A DNA stretch of 64,000 nt from Pleurostoma richardsiae (taxonomy: Eukaryota > Ascomycota > Sordariomycetes > Calosphaeriales > Pleurostomataceae): assembly GCA_030052745.1 (NCBI GenBank), contig JANBVO010000009.1:124001-188000 (forward strand). Direction: 5' to 3'. Position 1 is the stretch's first letter. Each line of letters starts with the position of its first letter. The notes beneath the pieces are model-generated. The model was not told the DNA's origin and searched no databases. It saw nothing but the letters and a program-made list of their open reading frames with translations. The translations under genes were made by a program, and so were the position numbers. Positions 24,969-37,087 of the stretch are shown piece by piece.

Positions 24969-25799
24969 GGGAGTAAATGAGCATGGTGGCCTCGTAGTGT
25001 ATCAGTAGATGCTGTGTTGCTGTGCGATAGACGCCTCCGGTAAAGAATCCCACTGGCGAGAGGTATAAATCCCGACTTAAGCCGTGGCCGCACGAGTATC
25101 ACTCTATCAAGCCTGGGTTTGGCAACCTGCTGCTCCGGCCGGCCTGGAGGTAGTCCCCTTGCTACAAAGATATCTGGCAGCCGTCTTGCGGGCGCCGTGC
25201 AAGAAGGCTTCTGTGGTCTTCTACGCATCAAAGTCCACACGCAGAGCCCTTCCTTCCAAACTGTGGGAAGAATCGTGGCCATCTACTGGTGTCACATCTA
25301 CAGTGGAATAAAAACACGTCAAAATGGTTAGTGCATCCGTCCTTCTATGTTCACATGGTGGGCGAGATCTCCCTTCAAGGCTGCTGACGCCGGATTATCA
25401 CTTTGTTAGGCGGGGCGACCCGTGACTCTGTCGATCCGCCTCATTCCAGCCACTGAAGTATGGCAGCCACACCACGTCAGCGCTGTGGAGTTGAACGGCT
25501 GCATGTTACACCTGGCGTTCTTAGAGCAGAAACTCGGCCTTTTCATCTCGCCCAGCGCCATGCAAAGTAACTCTCGTAGAGATGCTTTCGTGTACTAGAA
25601 AATGACCATCGGATCCCCTCTAGCTCTCCGCCATCGTACCTCCCATCACGGATGACACCGCTCTCTCCTCCCCTTTGACTCCAGATACACTACGTCACTG
25701 CCAACACACGAGCCTGGTAGACCTGCCCTCCTTCACGGACACGCTCCGAGGTTGATTCTTGGGCCGACGAGGAACCAGAGTTCGACACGTGCTGTCGTC
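24969..25799. other. Intergenic region upstream of the DDHD gene
   Basis: An 831-bp gap between two genes on the same strand. It should hold the antiporter 3' end and the DDHD promoter. Nothing else recognisable is seen; a reading that begins at TTG 25752 is in frame with the DDHD gene but is not an ATG start. Confidence 0.5.
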
Positions 25800-28700
25800 A
25801 TGGCATGTACAGATTCACACACATATGGACCGAAATGTCGCTTGGCGCCTGTCTCGGAGTTTCCGGCGGCAGCCCGACCAGACGATATTCCGCCACTCCA
25901 AGCTCAGTTTTTCTACTCCTCCATTGTCCCGATTGATGATCTTTTTTCAGCTACCACTATCTCCACTACTGGTGATAGCAAAGGGACGCGCGCCACGCCA
26001 CGCCCTTTCTCGCGCGGTGACAACAACGCGCTAGAGAGGGCCTGGTTAGCACTAGGCTCAGAGGACCACCGCGAGGCGCACCTCCATGCAGGCGGCGGCG
26101 GCAATCTCTCGCTGACCAGGAGGAATGCCGAGAAGCTGGCTTGTCTGATACTCCGTCTCGCCAGCAAGCACTCCAGGAAACATGCCAACGAGAGCCGCCC
26201 ACCGCAGAGAATGGAGCGGACAGTGCTAGGCTCTTCCTCTGGCACCGATGCTCCAGTTTGCTGCCGAGAACTCTCGATAGATACATACGATGGACTGAGA
26301 GAGATTTTTTGCGCATTGGACTGGAAAAGGCACTGTCTGATGGGTCACAGCAGGGTCGTCGAAACAGTCATGGCCGCAATGAGCGCAATCCCGCCCGCTT
26401 CTACGGGTCCACCCTTTGGGGCACCTCAGTGTGCCGTGAGTGGTCCAGTTGTCCCTCCTGGGACAGCACTTTCAGCTGATCCAATTCCATCCGTTTCCTC
26501 TCCAGCATGGCGAGACCGATACAATCAGCCAAGCAGCATGGATCAGGCCTCAAATGTTGTCACTGCGTCTCGTCCAGACTCCGACAGCGGCCTAGCTTTT
26601 GGGGACGCAGTCGCCAATGCACCACCGTTAGCTGCTCTAGGCTCCGGGACGTCGATCCCAGTGCGGCCACCTCCCATAGATGATGGCATATCAGGTAAGC
26701 CATTTGTGCGGGTTGGCGAGCCTAGCGACCAGCAGCAGCGTGGCCTCGATCCTGCTCCTCGACTCGACGCCTTGACAGTCACGAGCGATTGTCTAGACGA
26801 AGAAGTAGTCAAACTGGTCACAGAAGGGCTGCATCAACTTCAAGACGATGATTTCTTCGAGGGCAGGCGACTACCGAGAGACGAGAAGTGCTCGCCTGAT
26901 GTAACGGTCGGAGTTGCAAAACTGCATGTGGTGTCGTTGCCCATCCTCCAAATGAGGCCTATATACTGGTCTCCTGTGAATGATGTTGCTATAGTCCTGA
27001 GGGCAACTTGGTTTTATCGGTGAGTGCTCGGGACACTTCGCATGTTAGCATAGTCGGGCCGCCAGCGGAACTAACTCTCGACAGTGATACCTTGATGCCA
27101 CTGGAGCCAGCCGTTGCGAATCAGCTCGAGGCGGGTTATCGTGAGCTGTGCCCTTTTACTGAGACCTGGAGCGATGAAATCCGGTGTGCAGTAGACGTAG
27201 GTCCACTGGGTGAGGAGAAGGTGTCCCACCGTCTCTGGCCCATGGTGAAAGAGGCGCGGACGCGGACCAAGGGGGACGGTCCTGCAGAGCCGTCTATATC
27301 CTCGGATCCATTCTGTGCTGCCAGGTGTTTCCACGGCGAGGCAGCCGCAGAAGGTACGCTAGATCCACCGCATCCCGATCACGACACAGATCCGATTGTA
27401 GATGTCTCTGCCAGAACTTACCGGAACTACCATGTCATATACAAGGATAACAAGACGGCATTTCTCCTCAAACCCAGTCTCAAGCCGTCCGCATACTATG
27501 GGCGCAGGCCCCTGGCAAAGATATCAAGAGGATTAGATGTCGGCATTCCGGTCATTCGAGGTTTTGATCCGGACGCATGGGAGCGGATCTACGGAAAGGC
27601 TGTCCCGCTCAAGGTTGAGTACCCGGCCCGGCGTCAGGCTGCGCCAGGTGCCGCTGCGGTCGACAGTCCATCTAGCTCGAGATGTCCGGGCTGCGAGGCG
27701 GAGAAGCAGCGTCGCCAAGTTACGGACCTTATTTTCGTCGCCCACGGTATTGGGCAAAAATTTGCAGAGCGCGTGGAGAGCTTCCACTTCACGCACGCCA
27801 TAAATGCATTCCGTAGGACCGTCAATGTCGAGCTAGAGAGCGAAGCTGTCAAGTCGGTGTTGCGAGAGGACCAGAACGGCATCATGGTTCTGCCGCTCAA
27901 CTGGCGGCACAACCTGTCATTCGAGGACGGCGGCCCTATGAAGGAGCAAGACAGAGCGGCTTATGCGCCAGGTGGCTTCGGGCTGAAGGATATTGAACCA
28001 GACACGATACCAGCCGTTCGGTCCATAATATCGGACATTATGTTTGATATTCCATTCTACATGTCACACCACAAGCCCAGGATGATCCAGGCCCTAGTAG
28101 GCGAGGCAAACCGCGTCTATCGGTTATGGTGCCGCAATAACCCCGGGTTTGCGCAGAATGGCCGTGTTCACCTGATTGCACATTCTTTAGGTAGTGTCAT
28201 GGCGGTAGACGTCCTCTCAAGGCAACCCACTTGGGCACCAGCACTGGATCTGGACCACCCCGTTCTAGAGACCGGGTTCTTCGAGTTTGACATCACAAAC
28301 CTATTTCTTCTGGGTAGCCCTGCTGGCTTCTTTCTCCTCTTGGAACGCGGTGGCCTCCTCCCTCGCAGGGGCCGAGTAAAGCCCGGTACCGACCCCGTCG
28401 ACTCGACTCCTGAAGGCGTCGCCGGAGACGCGGGTATGTTCGGGTGCATTGCCGTCGATAACATATACAACATCCTGGCCAAGGAAGACCCTGTGGCGTA
28501 TTTGCTCAATGGTGCAATCGACCCTGTCTACGCCGCGAATCTAAGGGTTGCATATGTTCCCAGTGCCACGGTGTCTTGGTTCAGATCCGTGGGAGACGCC
28601 ATGCGAAGCCTTGTGCCAGTCGCCTCCCGAGCTCCTGACAGAGTGACCCCCACACTAGTGAAGCCAGCGGCTGTCCGCATGCCTTCACAGCTCGAGCTGG

Positions 28701-28987
28701 AGGTTCATGACTTCACCCGTGAGGAAATCGCAGAAAACAAGGCTTTTCTCCTGAACGACAATGGACAGGTAGACTATTTCCTCCGCTCCGGCGGCGGACC
28801 GCTCGAGATACAGTACCTCAACATGTTGAGCGCCCACACCAGCTATTGGACGAACCGGGATCTGATACGCTTGCTCTGTGTGGAGATTGGCCGGGAGCCT
28901 GGCAAAGCCAACACGCTGCCGGGCATGAGGGCCGTCAAAATAACAAGAGGTCTCGTGGCCCCTGTCTCAGTAGCAGTGACAGGGTGA
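25800..28987 (+). CDS. DDHD-domain phospholipase (PA-PLA1-like)
   Basis: Resembles intracellular phosphatidic-acid-preferring phospholipases A1 (yeast YOR022C, mammalian DDHD1/2), which cleave phospholipids and act on membrane and mitochondrial lipid balance. Exons are 25800-27019 and 27085-28987, giving 1040 aa. The 65-nt intron (GTGAGT, branch ACTAAC) lies between ATWFYR and DTLMPLEP. The start is ATG at 25800, giving MACTDSHTYGPKCRL, which leads into the conserved PDDIPPLQAQFFYSS segment. The lipase part has VAHGIGQKF and the nucleophile elbow AHSLGS with Ser774. The C-terminal DDHD region includes NLFLLGSPAGFFLLL and EDPVAYLLN. A variable Pro/Ser-rich stretch fills about residues 190-320. 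Its 3' end lies 138 bp from convergent RAD3. Confidence 0.9.
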
Positions 28988-29125
28988 GGTTGCAAGCTTA
29001 GCTGCTAGATAGGTATATTCTGGAATGGGAGGTATATGCAACGGGTTCGCTGTGGCCGGTGTTATCCAGATTATAACCAATGAGGCCGCTACAATATTGC
29101 TAATCCAAAACTATAGAAAGCCCTT

Positions 29126-32111
29126 TCAAACGCCGTCCAGCTCCATCATCCCCTCCACGTCATCGTCATCGTCCATACCGTAATAGTCACCGCCATCAGC
29201 ATCGGCCTGTAGGAGATGACCACCGTTTGTTTGCTGGGACCCCTCCAAATCCCGTATCCTCTCTTCGGCCACCTTTTCCTGGTGCCTCTTTAGGTCTTCG
29301 ACGCTCCAGGTGCTAATGCCCTCCTGGTCCTTAGCCCGGAAGGGTTGCGCCATGCCTCTTAGGAATTTCCTGGCACTACCCACGGCCATATCGGTACTGA
29401 GGTTCGTATCGGCGTCGAGTAACGCTTGGTTGATCCATTTTGGAAGCTGTGCACGTTTCTTTTGAAACCGACGATCAGCAAGAACCATGATGCCATAGTC
29501 ATCCTTTCCCCGAAGCACGCGGCCGAGACACTGCGCAGCATGGCGCATAGCGTCAAAGGACAGGAAGTCATTCTCCTTGATCCGATAAGTCTCGCGAAGA
29601 AACTCAAGGCGTGCTTTGAGAATTCGAGACTCCGTGTACTGGAAAGGGACGCCTATGCAAATGACCGTGCGGCCGTACTGGTGGTCAAAGTCGATACCTT
29701 CCGAGACCTTTCCGCGAGCCACGCAAAGCAGAACTGCTCCTCGACCGTTGCAGCAGGCGGTACGGTATGTCTCCAGTGCCAGCGATGTCTCCTGGGCGTC
29801 AGGGGTCTCCACGAGAATGAGCTTGTATTTCCAGACTTCATCTAGAACGCCCATACCCTGCCACATGCTGATGATAGACTCCATGTAAAGATACGAGGGA
29901 AAGAATACCACCATACCATCTGGCGTGATCTTGGCAAACTCCGTGAGAAGATTGCCGTAATTTCGCACCACACTGGGCTCGTTGCGGACCTGAAAGCTAG
30001 TTGAGATCGACGCTTGATCGCTTCCACGAGTCACAATCATAGGCAAGAAAGACCGACGTGCTAACGTCATGCTATACGACTCCTGAACGACTGTGGTGAA
30101 CCCGAGCATCTTCGGATACATTTCAAGGGGTGATATGGTCCCGGAGGTGATGATGACGGAACTGAACCTCTCGAAGACCGGTCTGATGGCGATAGCAGCA
30201 TCTAGACAGGTAAAGTGGAGTATAGGGTTCGGGACCTCAGCAGTATCGGACTCGAATGGCTCGAGAATGAGGAGAAACCCCTTTTCATAAGTTGCGACGA
30301 GGGTAGCAAAGATTGCAACTTCCTGCAGCGGCTGGTAGTCCTCGATGTTGGTCAGTTCGAGCGTCCTCACCAGAGACGTAAGCCGTTCAGCGCAGAAGCG
30401 CAGGGGCTTCTTCTCGATGAAGGTGTACTCTTTGAGGTGGGATAGGAAAGACGGCGGGGTCTCGGAGATCACTTGTCTCACTTTCATTCGGGTCTGCAGG
30501 CACACTGTGTTCAGTAGCTAGCGGGACATGGCTTGGTGAGATGTAAAAGGCTTGCCTTCAGGTACTCAATGAACCTCTTGAGAAACGCAACGAAGTGCTC
30601 AGCTCTCCTGATATTTCCTGGCACTGCCTCTTTCAGCAAGTCTTGCGGCAGCACTGTGTGGCCTGTTAGCTCGGGCTTCGGTGGCATGAGCGTAAGAACC
30701 AACCAGGGTTCGCCATGAAAGAGTCTTCCTGTCGCGCTTCATCCGCCTCTCGGAGGCCTTCCACGAGCTTCTGATACTCATTTTCGAGTTGTTTCTGGTC
30801 TGTCTCCCTCATCTCGGATATCTTTCGCTCGAGATTCTGAGCTCCGCGTGTTGCTTTCCTCAACGAGTCCTCGGTGATATCTGTGCTAAGCGATTCAATG
30901 CAGACGTTGTCGATGTTGTGTGCCTCATCGAAAACAACAATGCAGTCCTTTGATAGTTCCCTGGAGACGCGCTCTGCGATCTTAGGGTCGAGGAGATAGT
31001 GATACGAGTAAATTATGACGTTGCAATATTGCATCTTCCGTTGAAGTAAGAATAGGCGCGCAATTGAGGCCGGGGAAGGCGTTGGAGGAGTTAGGCCTGG
31101 GCTCCATAGGGGGTCGAACTCACCATGCGGCGAGACGTGAAGTATGGGCACTGCTTGTGCAGTTCTCCATATCGGAGCAGTCCGTCGAGCGTCCAGACCC
31201 CATTCGGTATGAGATTGTGTGGTTCCAATAGGTCCAGATTCTGTAAGATGCTCAGAAAAGAAATCAACACTGCATATTACTGTCCAGGTTGAGCTTACAT
31301 CGTGGTAGATACAGACTTCGACGTCTTCTCCACGCTCTTTCTTCTCCTTTACAAAGCCAGCTGTGAGACTGCGGCATCGGGCGTCAACGATGTTACCGCT
31401 CTTCTCCCGTTTGACTGAGGGGTGGAGGCACAGGTTTTTCCGGCTAGTTAGGCCGAGTCCTCTGAACTCTTCGGTATGGCCCAGTTGCTCTGTCCTGTAC
31501 TTTATAAGGGCTCTGAGCTCTGTCAGGGCCTTCTCAATTTCGGACATTGTTCCTGCAAGCAGCTTGATTAGATTTGGAAGCGTGCTCATGGCGGACAAAC
31601 ATACGAGAGCAATAGATCAGCTTCCGGTGGGACGGGTAGTATTGCTGGTATGCGACGATGAGGGACAGCAAGGATACCGTCTTGCCTGTACCCGAAGGCA
31701 TTTCCAGCACGCAGTGACCACCCGCATCCAGGGTTTCTGCACGAGAGTCAGGTTACAGTCTGCCTTACACAGGATATAGGACGGTCCCAAGAAAAAGTGG
31801 CTGCCGCGCGCTTACTTTTCAGATCACACATGTATCTTTCCACGTCTAATTAGCATTTCCTCTCTCGCCACAGAGGGTTACTACCGGATTACTTACGCAT
31901 ATTGCTCTGCCAAAGAGTTCAGTACGTGAGAGGCGGTGTATCCGCGCGGCCCCAGCGGCGGATGTGCTTACCAGGATATATTCGGGGATAGGGGAAGAGA
32001 ATCGGAAGATCACTTGGACAACATTAGCCTCGCACAGCAGGGGGGTAGGTTGATAGGGAAGGCATGGTAGATGTCGCTGTTGGCGAAAACGTACTCGATA
32101 TTAAACTTCAT
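29126..32111 (-). CDS. RAD3: TFIIH DNA helicase Rad3/XPD
   Basis: A 5'-3' helicase subunit of TFIIH, needed for nucleotide excision repair and for holding TFIIH together in transcription. Ten exons are inferred: 32111-32095, 32012-31972, 31906-31897, 31835-31816, 31736-31605, 31552-31299, 31240-31124, 31034-30704, 30653-30556 and 30493-29126, giving 795 aa. The spliced N terminus reads [20 protein letters not shown] then QYAYMCDLK, matching the family. Walker A is MPSGTGKT with Lys48. Four iron-sulfur cysteines are C115, C133, C154 and C189. The DEAH box is at residues 233-236. Later motifs include [20 protein letters not shown] and QCLGRVLRG. Exons 3 and 4 are only 10 and 20 nt. The intron 30555-30494 starts with GC (AAG then GCAAGC). 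The tail is acidic ([15 protein letters not shown]). Confidence 0.96.
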
Positions 32112-34586
32112 CTTTGACGGAGGCTAGCGCAGGGCGCCGGATTTCCGAGCGAATCTAGAATTCCTGTCGGAGACGTTCGTCGCGGGCCTGAATGGTGGGA
32201 TCTAGAGATGAATACCTTATGTGTAGGTAGTGACTGTCGTCGACGGGGGAAAGTTGCTTTGAACCTCGACTGATGGCCTGGAGAAAAATGAGGTCTGGCG
32301 ATGGTCAGGGCCACCCACCTAAAGGTTAACCTTGAGAGTAGGTGTGCTAGTACTAGCCTTGTTCATCATCCGCAAATTTTGGTGCCCTTTCGAAAACGAG
32401 CTTGGCAACAGGTCCCGAGGATACATACCCCAGCTACCTCTGGCAGGATGGAAGCTGCAGTGTGTGAGGCCCCGTGTGTCTAGGCACTGATCGACTTGGG
32501 TTCAAGAAATGAAGACTCCTCTCGTACGTGCCTTTTCTTAGGTAAGGCTACCTAGCGGAGTAGGTAGCCTAGAGCTCAGTCACGTGACACAACTTCACTG
32601 TCCTGCTGTGCGCCTCTTACGCAAGGTATCTGTGTACCCATATGAACCTGGGAACTTGTAAAGGCAGCAAACTGCCCTTAGGTATAGACAAATTGTGACT
32701 TCCAAATTCCGGGGGTCACAGCCAGCTGGGCCGGAACTGTCAGCCTCATCTGACGTCTGTCCGTACACTGTCTTCGGAGTCAAAGGTTAGATACCTTAGT
32801 GTAGATAGGTTCATTTAGTGAACCGCACCAATACGGTTGACAGGGGGCTATCGCGTTTATAGAGGTTATTATGTGGTTCTTTTCCTTATCTTGTATCTCC
32901 TCTATCCCTTACTGCAGTGGTTAAGTACTAGGTCAGATAGAGAGATACCTTAGAGTTCATTTGGTGATCTTCTTTGTTAGCCAGCCCCGACAGACGCTAT
33001 CACCCAGGTTCGTATCTTACTACAGGGGTACCTATATTAGCAATATTAAAAATAACCAAGGTACGCCTTCAGCCACACCTACTGTGTACTACGTGCATAC
33101 CTACCTAAGTAATACGTACGAAAGCAAACGTTCAGGTAAAGTACGGTACCTTAGGTCGGCAGATACTTGAAATGACCCGTGCTGCCAAAGGTATAGGTAC
33201 AAGATACATATTCGCTCCAGCTAGCATTCATAGTCTCCCCCTTGAACGCAACCAGCCGTTTTATCGCCAGTGACGCTTCATGTACACTCAAAATGAGTGT
33301 CATCTCCACAGCAGAAGTCGACACTGTATCGTGTGGTGCAGCAACTCGGATCTAGGCGTAACTACTTTCTTCTCGCTGCCGCGCCTGGGCGTTCGCCCGT
33401 CCCTGGCTGGACGTAGGTCATGATACGCTGCCACGTCTGCCCTCTTCCCACCATTGCACATACTATGTATACTACATGTTAAGGTTGGCGGGCGCTAACG
33501 GTGGGGCTTGGCCTCAACGGCGTGCAGGGTGCTGCCAAAAACCTTGTATTACCCAGGGGCCTCATCGGGAGACAGCCCCGGACACACCGCCCCCACCACC
33601 CCATCTCTGCCGCCGGCGACCCAAAGACCGCTATTGCCATCTAAGGTACCGTAGGGTTGTCAGTTACATGCGACGTTCGTAGCGCCTGGAGACTTAGCCC
33701 GCCTGCTACAGTACGTAGAAAAGTAGGAGGGTATCTTGACTGCTTAAGTTAGGGCCGAATTTGCCAACGACAGACCAACCCCGGCAGGTGTGGCTCGCAG
33801 AAGGCGAAAGGTCTGTAGGTGTCCATCACTGATCTATTTGTCTTGTAACCGGGCACCTTCAGAGCCTTTAACTAACCTAGGTAGGTAGGTACCTAGGTAG
33901 GCTCCATTCTCGGCAAAGTGCGTACCGTACCTACCTCTTCAGCCTGGTGCTACACATGCGTACAGGTACCTAAGAGAAATATGGGTGCAAAGGATTTGGC
34001 GGAGCCACGAGCGTTGCATCTGCACGCCCTTACAAGAATGACCAACACTAAACTGCTCGACCCAGGGCCGACCAACAACCCCTACCCCGGCCCCCAGTTT
34101 AATTTATGCACCTAACTAACGTTACCGTGTGAGTTCAATACTGTCGTCGTCTCTAGGCAGAAGCCAGGCTACTCTTCAGGTCGTATAAGGTTTCTTGGAG
34201 TTCTGCCTTAGAATATTACCCCGGTCTGCCTCGCACTATGCCAGTCTCCAGGATGCGGCTGCTATTCCTTTATCATCAGTCTGTTCGCCTCCTCTCTTGT
34301 TGCCCACCTCGTCCTAAGCGCCCGAACCCACACTCCACTTCAACCGACGGGTTTTCTCTATGATAGCCCTCCTCGCGTCCCATGCCTTGCCCAACTCCGG
34401 ACAGCGTCAGAGGGGACTGCGTGAGAAGTGATCGTACCTGAGCTTCACTTCAGCGGCTTCGGGATACCTGGACTGGCGCTTCCGCTTCTTCCGCATACTC
34501 TACCAGCCCCCCGCGAGTAAAGCATTTGAGGAGCTAGGTAGCTCTTTCTCTAACGAAAGGTGACCTAGGATAGCGAGGCAGACGAG
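32112..34586. other. Intergenic region between RAD3 and the C2H2 gene
   Basis: A 2.5-kb gap with divergent starts. It is rich in TACCTAGGTA-type words (32540-32575, 33000-33160 region, a long clustered palindrome at 33876-33905). I see no RNA gene, transposon or convincing open frame. The last ~400 bp are pyrimidine-rich and probably belong to the C2H2 promoter and 5' leader. Confidence 0.5.
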
Positions 34587-35889
34587 ATGGGGCTCACGCC
34601 CCCGGCGCACTCGCCGGCATCGCCTCCCAACGAACATTACTCACCGGAGACGACATGCCTAGAGTACCTCACCCCTGACACTCACGGCAAGCAGTACAAT
34701 AATAAAAGTTCCTCAGTAGTATGCGGCCTTGTGGCCGCCACCTCAGCGGCGGCTAGGTTCAACCCGGAGACGACGTTGCCGCCCTTGGAAACAATGGCCT
34801 CTTCAGGTTGGAGCACCGACTATGACCCGTTTGCGCCATTCGACACATCCATCTCCGTCGACGGCCCAGACGGCATATGTGGACACCAGGGGCCGCCTGG
34901 CTCACACGAAGCCCGCGCTCTCCATCGCTCGCGCCCGCAAATTCCATCCACATCCAGAGCTTGCCTGCCTAGCGATCTGGGTACCTCGAATCCCACGGCA
35001 CCAAGACTGAAAGTGGAGACGGCACCGGAGTATGCCCCGGGGGCAGAAATACCGCATTACCCGTCACCCGCCTCGATGCATGCTCGTTATCCTGCCGAGA
35101 GCAACGGCTATCTCCCTCCAAGCGGCTGCGGCTATGTGTCCGACGGTCAATCGAGACCATGGTCACGGAGTGGGTTTCCTCCAGTCGAAACAGAACACTT
35201 CTTCCTCGGGATTAGTGACATGCCTGGCTCCTTGGTTCAGGACGCACGACAGTCAGACCCTGCCCCTCGACTTCGGCGTCCAGCGAGACGAATGACGACA
35301 AAAGAAGAGGCCAACTTCCAGTGCGAGGTCAGGGGCTGTGGAAAGCTGTTCAGCAGAAGTTACAACTTCAAGGCGCATATGGAGACTCACGACGAGGGCC
35401 GCGAATATCCCTTCCCTTGCCCCTTGGGAGACTGCAACAGGAAGTTCGTTCGAAAAACCGACTTACAGAGACACCATCAGAGCGTCCACATGAAGGAGCG
35501 CAATCACAAGTGTGACTACTGCGGCCGCTTGTTCGCCCGCAAAGACACGCTACGAAGGTAAGCAGTCGGTCTTAGGAAGAGCTACGACTGCTGTCGAGCT
35601 AAGTCCCTGGAGTTCCATTCAGTGCGCTCACCCGTCGACCAGACACATGGAGGACGGGTGCTCCAAAAGATTCGATATCGGCACCCTTGACCTGCGCGCT
35701 GGTGGCTACGATAACCTAGACGCTGGGACGCGTCCACTGAGCAGCCTAAGCCTTCCGCAGGGCTCGCTTCCACCGCTCACCGCGCCACCTATGAGTGACA
35801 ACCGGTTGTTAGCGCCAGGTGGCATATTGAGAGATAGGTCTTCTGGTCACGGTTGCGATCAGACTCGCGGCCAGGAATGGGAGCGGTAG
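34587..35889 (+). CDS. C2H2 zinc-finger protein, probable transcription factor
   Basis: Likely a DNA-binding regulator; the target and pathway are unknown. Exons are 34587-35557 and 35643-35889, giving 405 aa. The 85-nt intron starts GTAAGC and interrupts the third finger, joining KDTLR to RHMEDGC. Without splicing a stop follows at once. The first ~235 residues are Pro/Ser-rich and disordered. Three adjacent fingers follow: about 246-268 (CEVRGCGKLFSRSYNFKAH), about 277-300 (CPLGDCNRKFVRKTDLQRH, then HQSVH) and about 308-330 (CDYCGRLFARKDTLRRH). The third has a Cys in place of the last His (HMEDGC), giving a C2HC-like finger. The C-terminal 70 residues are hydrophilic with no motif. I do not recognise a named orthologue. 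Confidence 0.82.
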
Positions 35890-36935
35890 GTTCTGGGTGT
35901 TTGAAGGCGCCAGACCTTTCCGAGCGTCGCAGGACACCCATCCGACAAGAAGCAGGGGGCGTGGTTGTGACATACCCGAGTTATTACGCGGGATCTGTCT
36001 GGACAGTGTCAAGCAGAAGGAGACTATACACAGTGCTAACTTAGCCGATGTATATTATCACCGTGTCGCATTGTCATCAAAGCCCACCGAAGCAGTGGCC
36101 GTGACAACAGAAGGGACGAGCAGCATCATGATTGTTGGCCCGCCACTGTCTTGCATGGTTAAGGGGGACACCCCTGCGCCCGCGAGCTAGCGCTGGGGGG
36201 TAAAGTAACGTTTGACGCGCCCCGCTGTGTCAATGATGGTGTCAGATTATTACATAGAGCACACGGAAGGTTCGATAGCAGCCACGGCTGCGTGACACCA
36301 TATACGTAGCTAGCACGCCCGTAAAGAGGTCGGGAATCGCCTAGCTACCTGGCCAGTTAGAGCCTAGTCTTGGCAGAGGACAAGATACCCAAGACAGTAG
36401 TCCTTTTAGACCGTTGATTAGAAGTGTAACTGGGGCAAGCCGAGGTTTACGGGCGTTGAAGAGGCCACCGTTTCATTTGTAAATCAGCAAATCGACTGAG
36501 CTGCCCCGGGGCCTCGAATGCATCCGCAACGTGCGGAGCTAAGTTAATACAGGGTAGGTGGTCGCTGGATGCCAAAACGTGACATGGACAAGTCAGCTAA
36601 CCGTTGTGTTTAGCTAACCGTTGTGGTGAAGCATTCCTTTGCCACCAGATCGTTCTTGTCTGAAAAATTATTCTGCTTGGGAGGCGAGCTTATGAGACAC
36701 TCACCTAGGCCCAAATTCGGCGGATCAGATGATAATAGATGTCGTCTTATCCATCCTGAGGCCGCATCACGGTGCCGTGGGATTCCAGCGCCCTTTTCGT
36801 GCTTCCATGAGACATCTACGAACCGAGTGATCGCTTCCAGGTAGGTACTTACTTGAGTTACCGAGACAAACTTTCGCGCATTAGTGGGATTAGTCATGTG
36901 ACTTAAAGCGTGTGGAGATTCTGCCAGAATTCCCC

Positions 36936-36950
36936 GCCAAAAATTTTGGC
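36936..36950. promoter_or_regulatory. RRPE-like palindrome upstream of RPA190
   Basis: The 15-base palindrome GCCAAAAATTTTGGC lies about 140 bp before the RPA190 start. Its core AAAAATTTT equals the core of the yeast rRNA-processing element (RRPE), which marks ribosome-biogenesis genes. The match is seen directly; function is inferred from the identity of the downstream gene. Confidence 0.35.
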
Positions 36951-36963
36951 AGTGACAAGCCAA

Positions 36964-36981
36964 CGCGGGTGCGAACCCGCG
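36964..36981. repeat. Short perfect hairpin with GCGA loop
   Basis: CGCGGGT and ACCCGCG form a 7-bp stem around GCGA, about 110 bp before the RPA190 start. On the minus strand it looks like a tRNA T-arm, but no acceptor, D or anticodon arm fits around it. It may be a regulatory palindrome or chance. Confidence 0.3.
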
Positions 36982-37087
36982 AAACACCACCAGTCAATCC
37001 GGTTCGGGTCAGAGTTTTGATCGTTAAAGGAGCAAGTCAGGCCTCCCACTTAACGCACATCCGTCCGAATGACGTGGCGCCACAACG

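Larger units (their letters stand above)
35890..37087. promoter_or_regulatory. Intergenic region with the RPA190 promoter
   Basis: A 1.2-kb gap ahead of the RNA polymerase I gene. Two palindromes lie close to its start codon: an AAAAATTTT-centred one at 36936-36950 and a G/C-rich hairpin at 36964-36981. No gene is recognised in the rest. Confidence 0.5.

Noticed and set aside
36950-37020. tRNA-like T-arm on the minus strand
   Set aside because: The stem has a 6-base loop instead of 7, and no acceptor stem, D-arm or anticodon arm can be paired around it.
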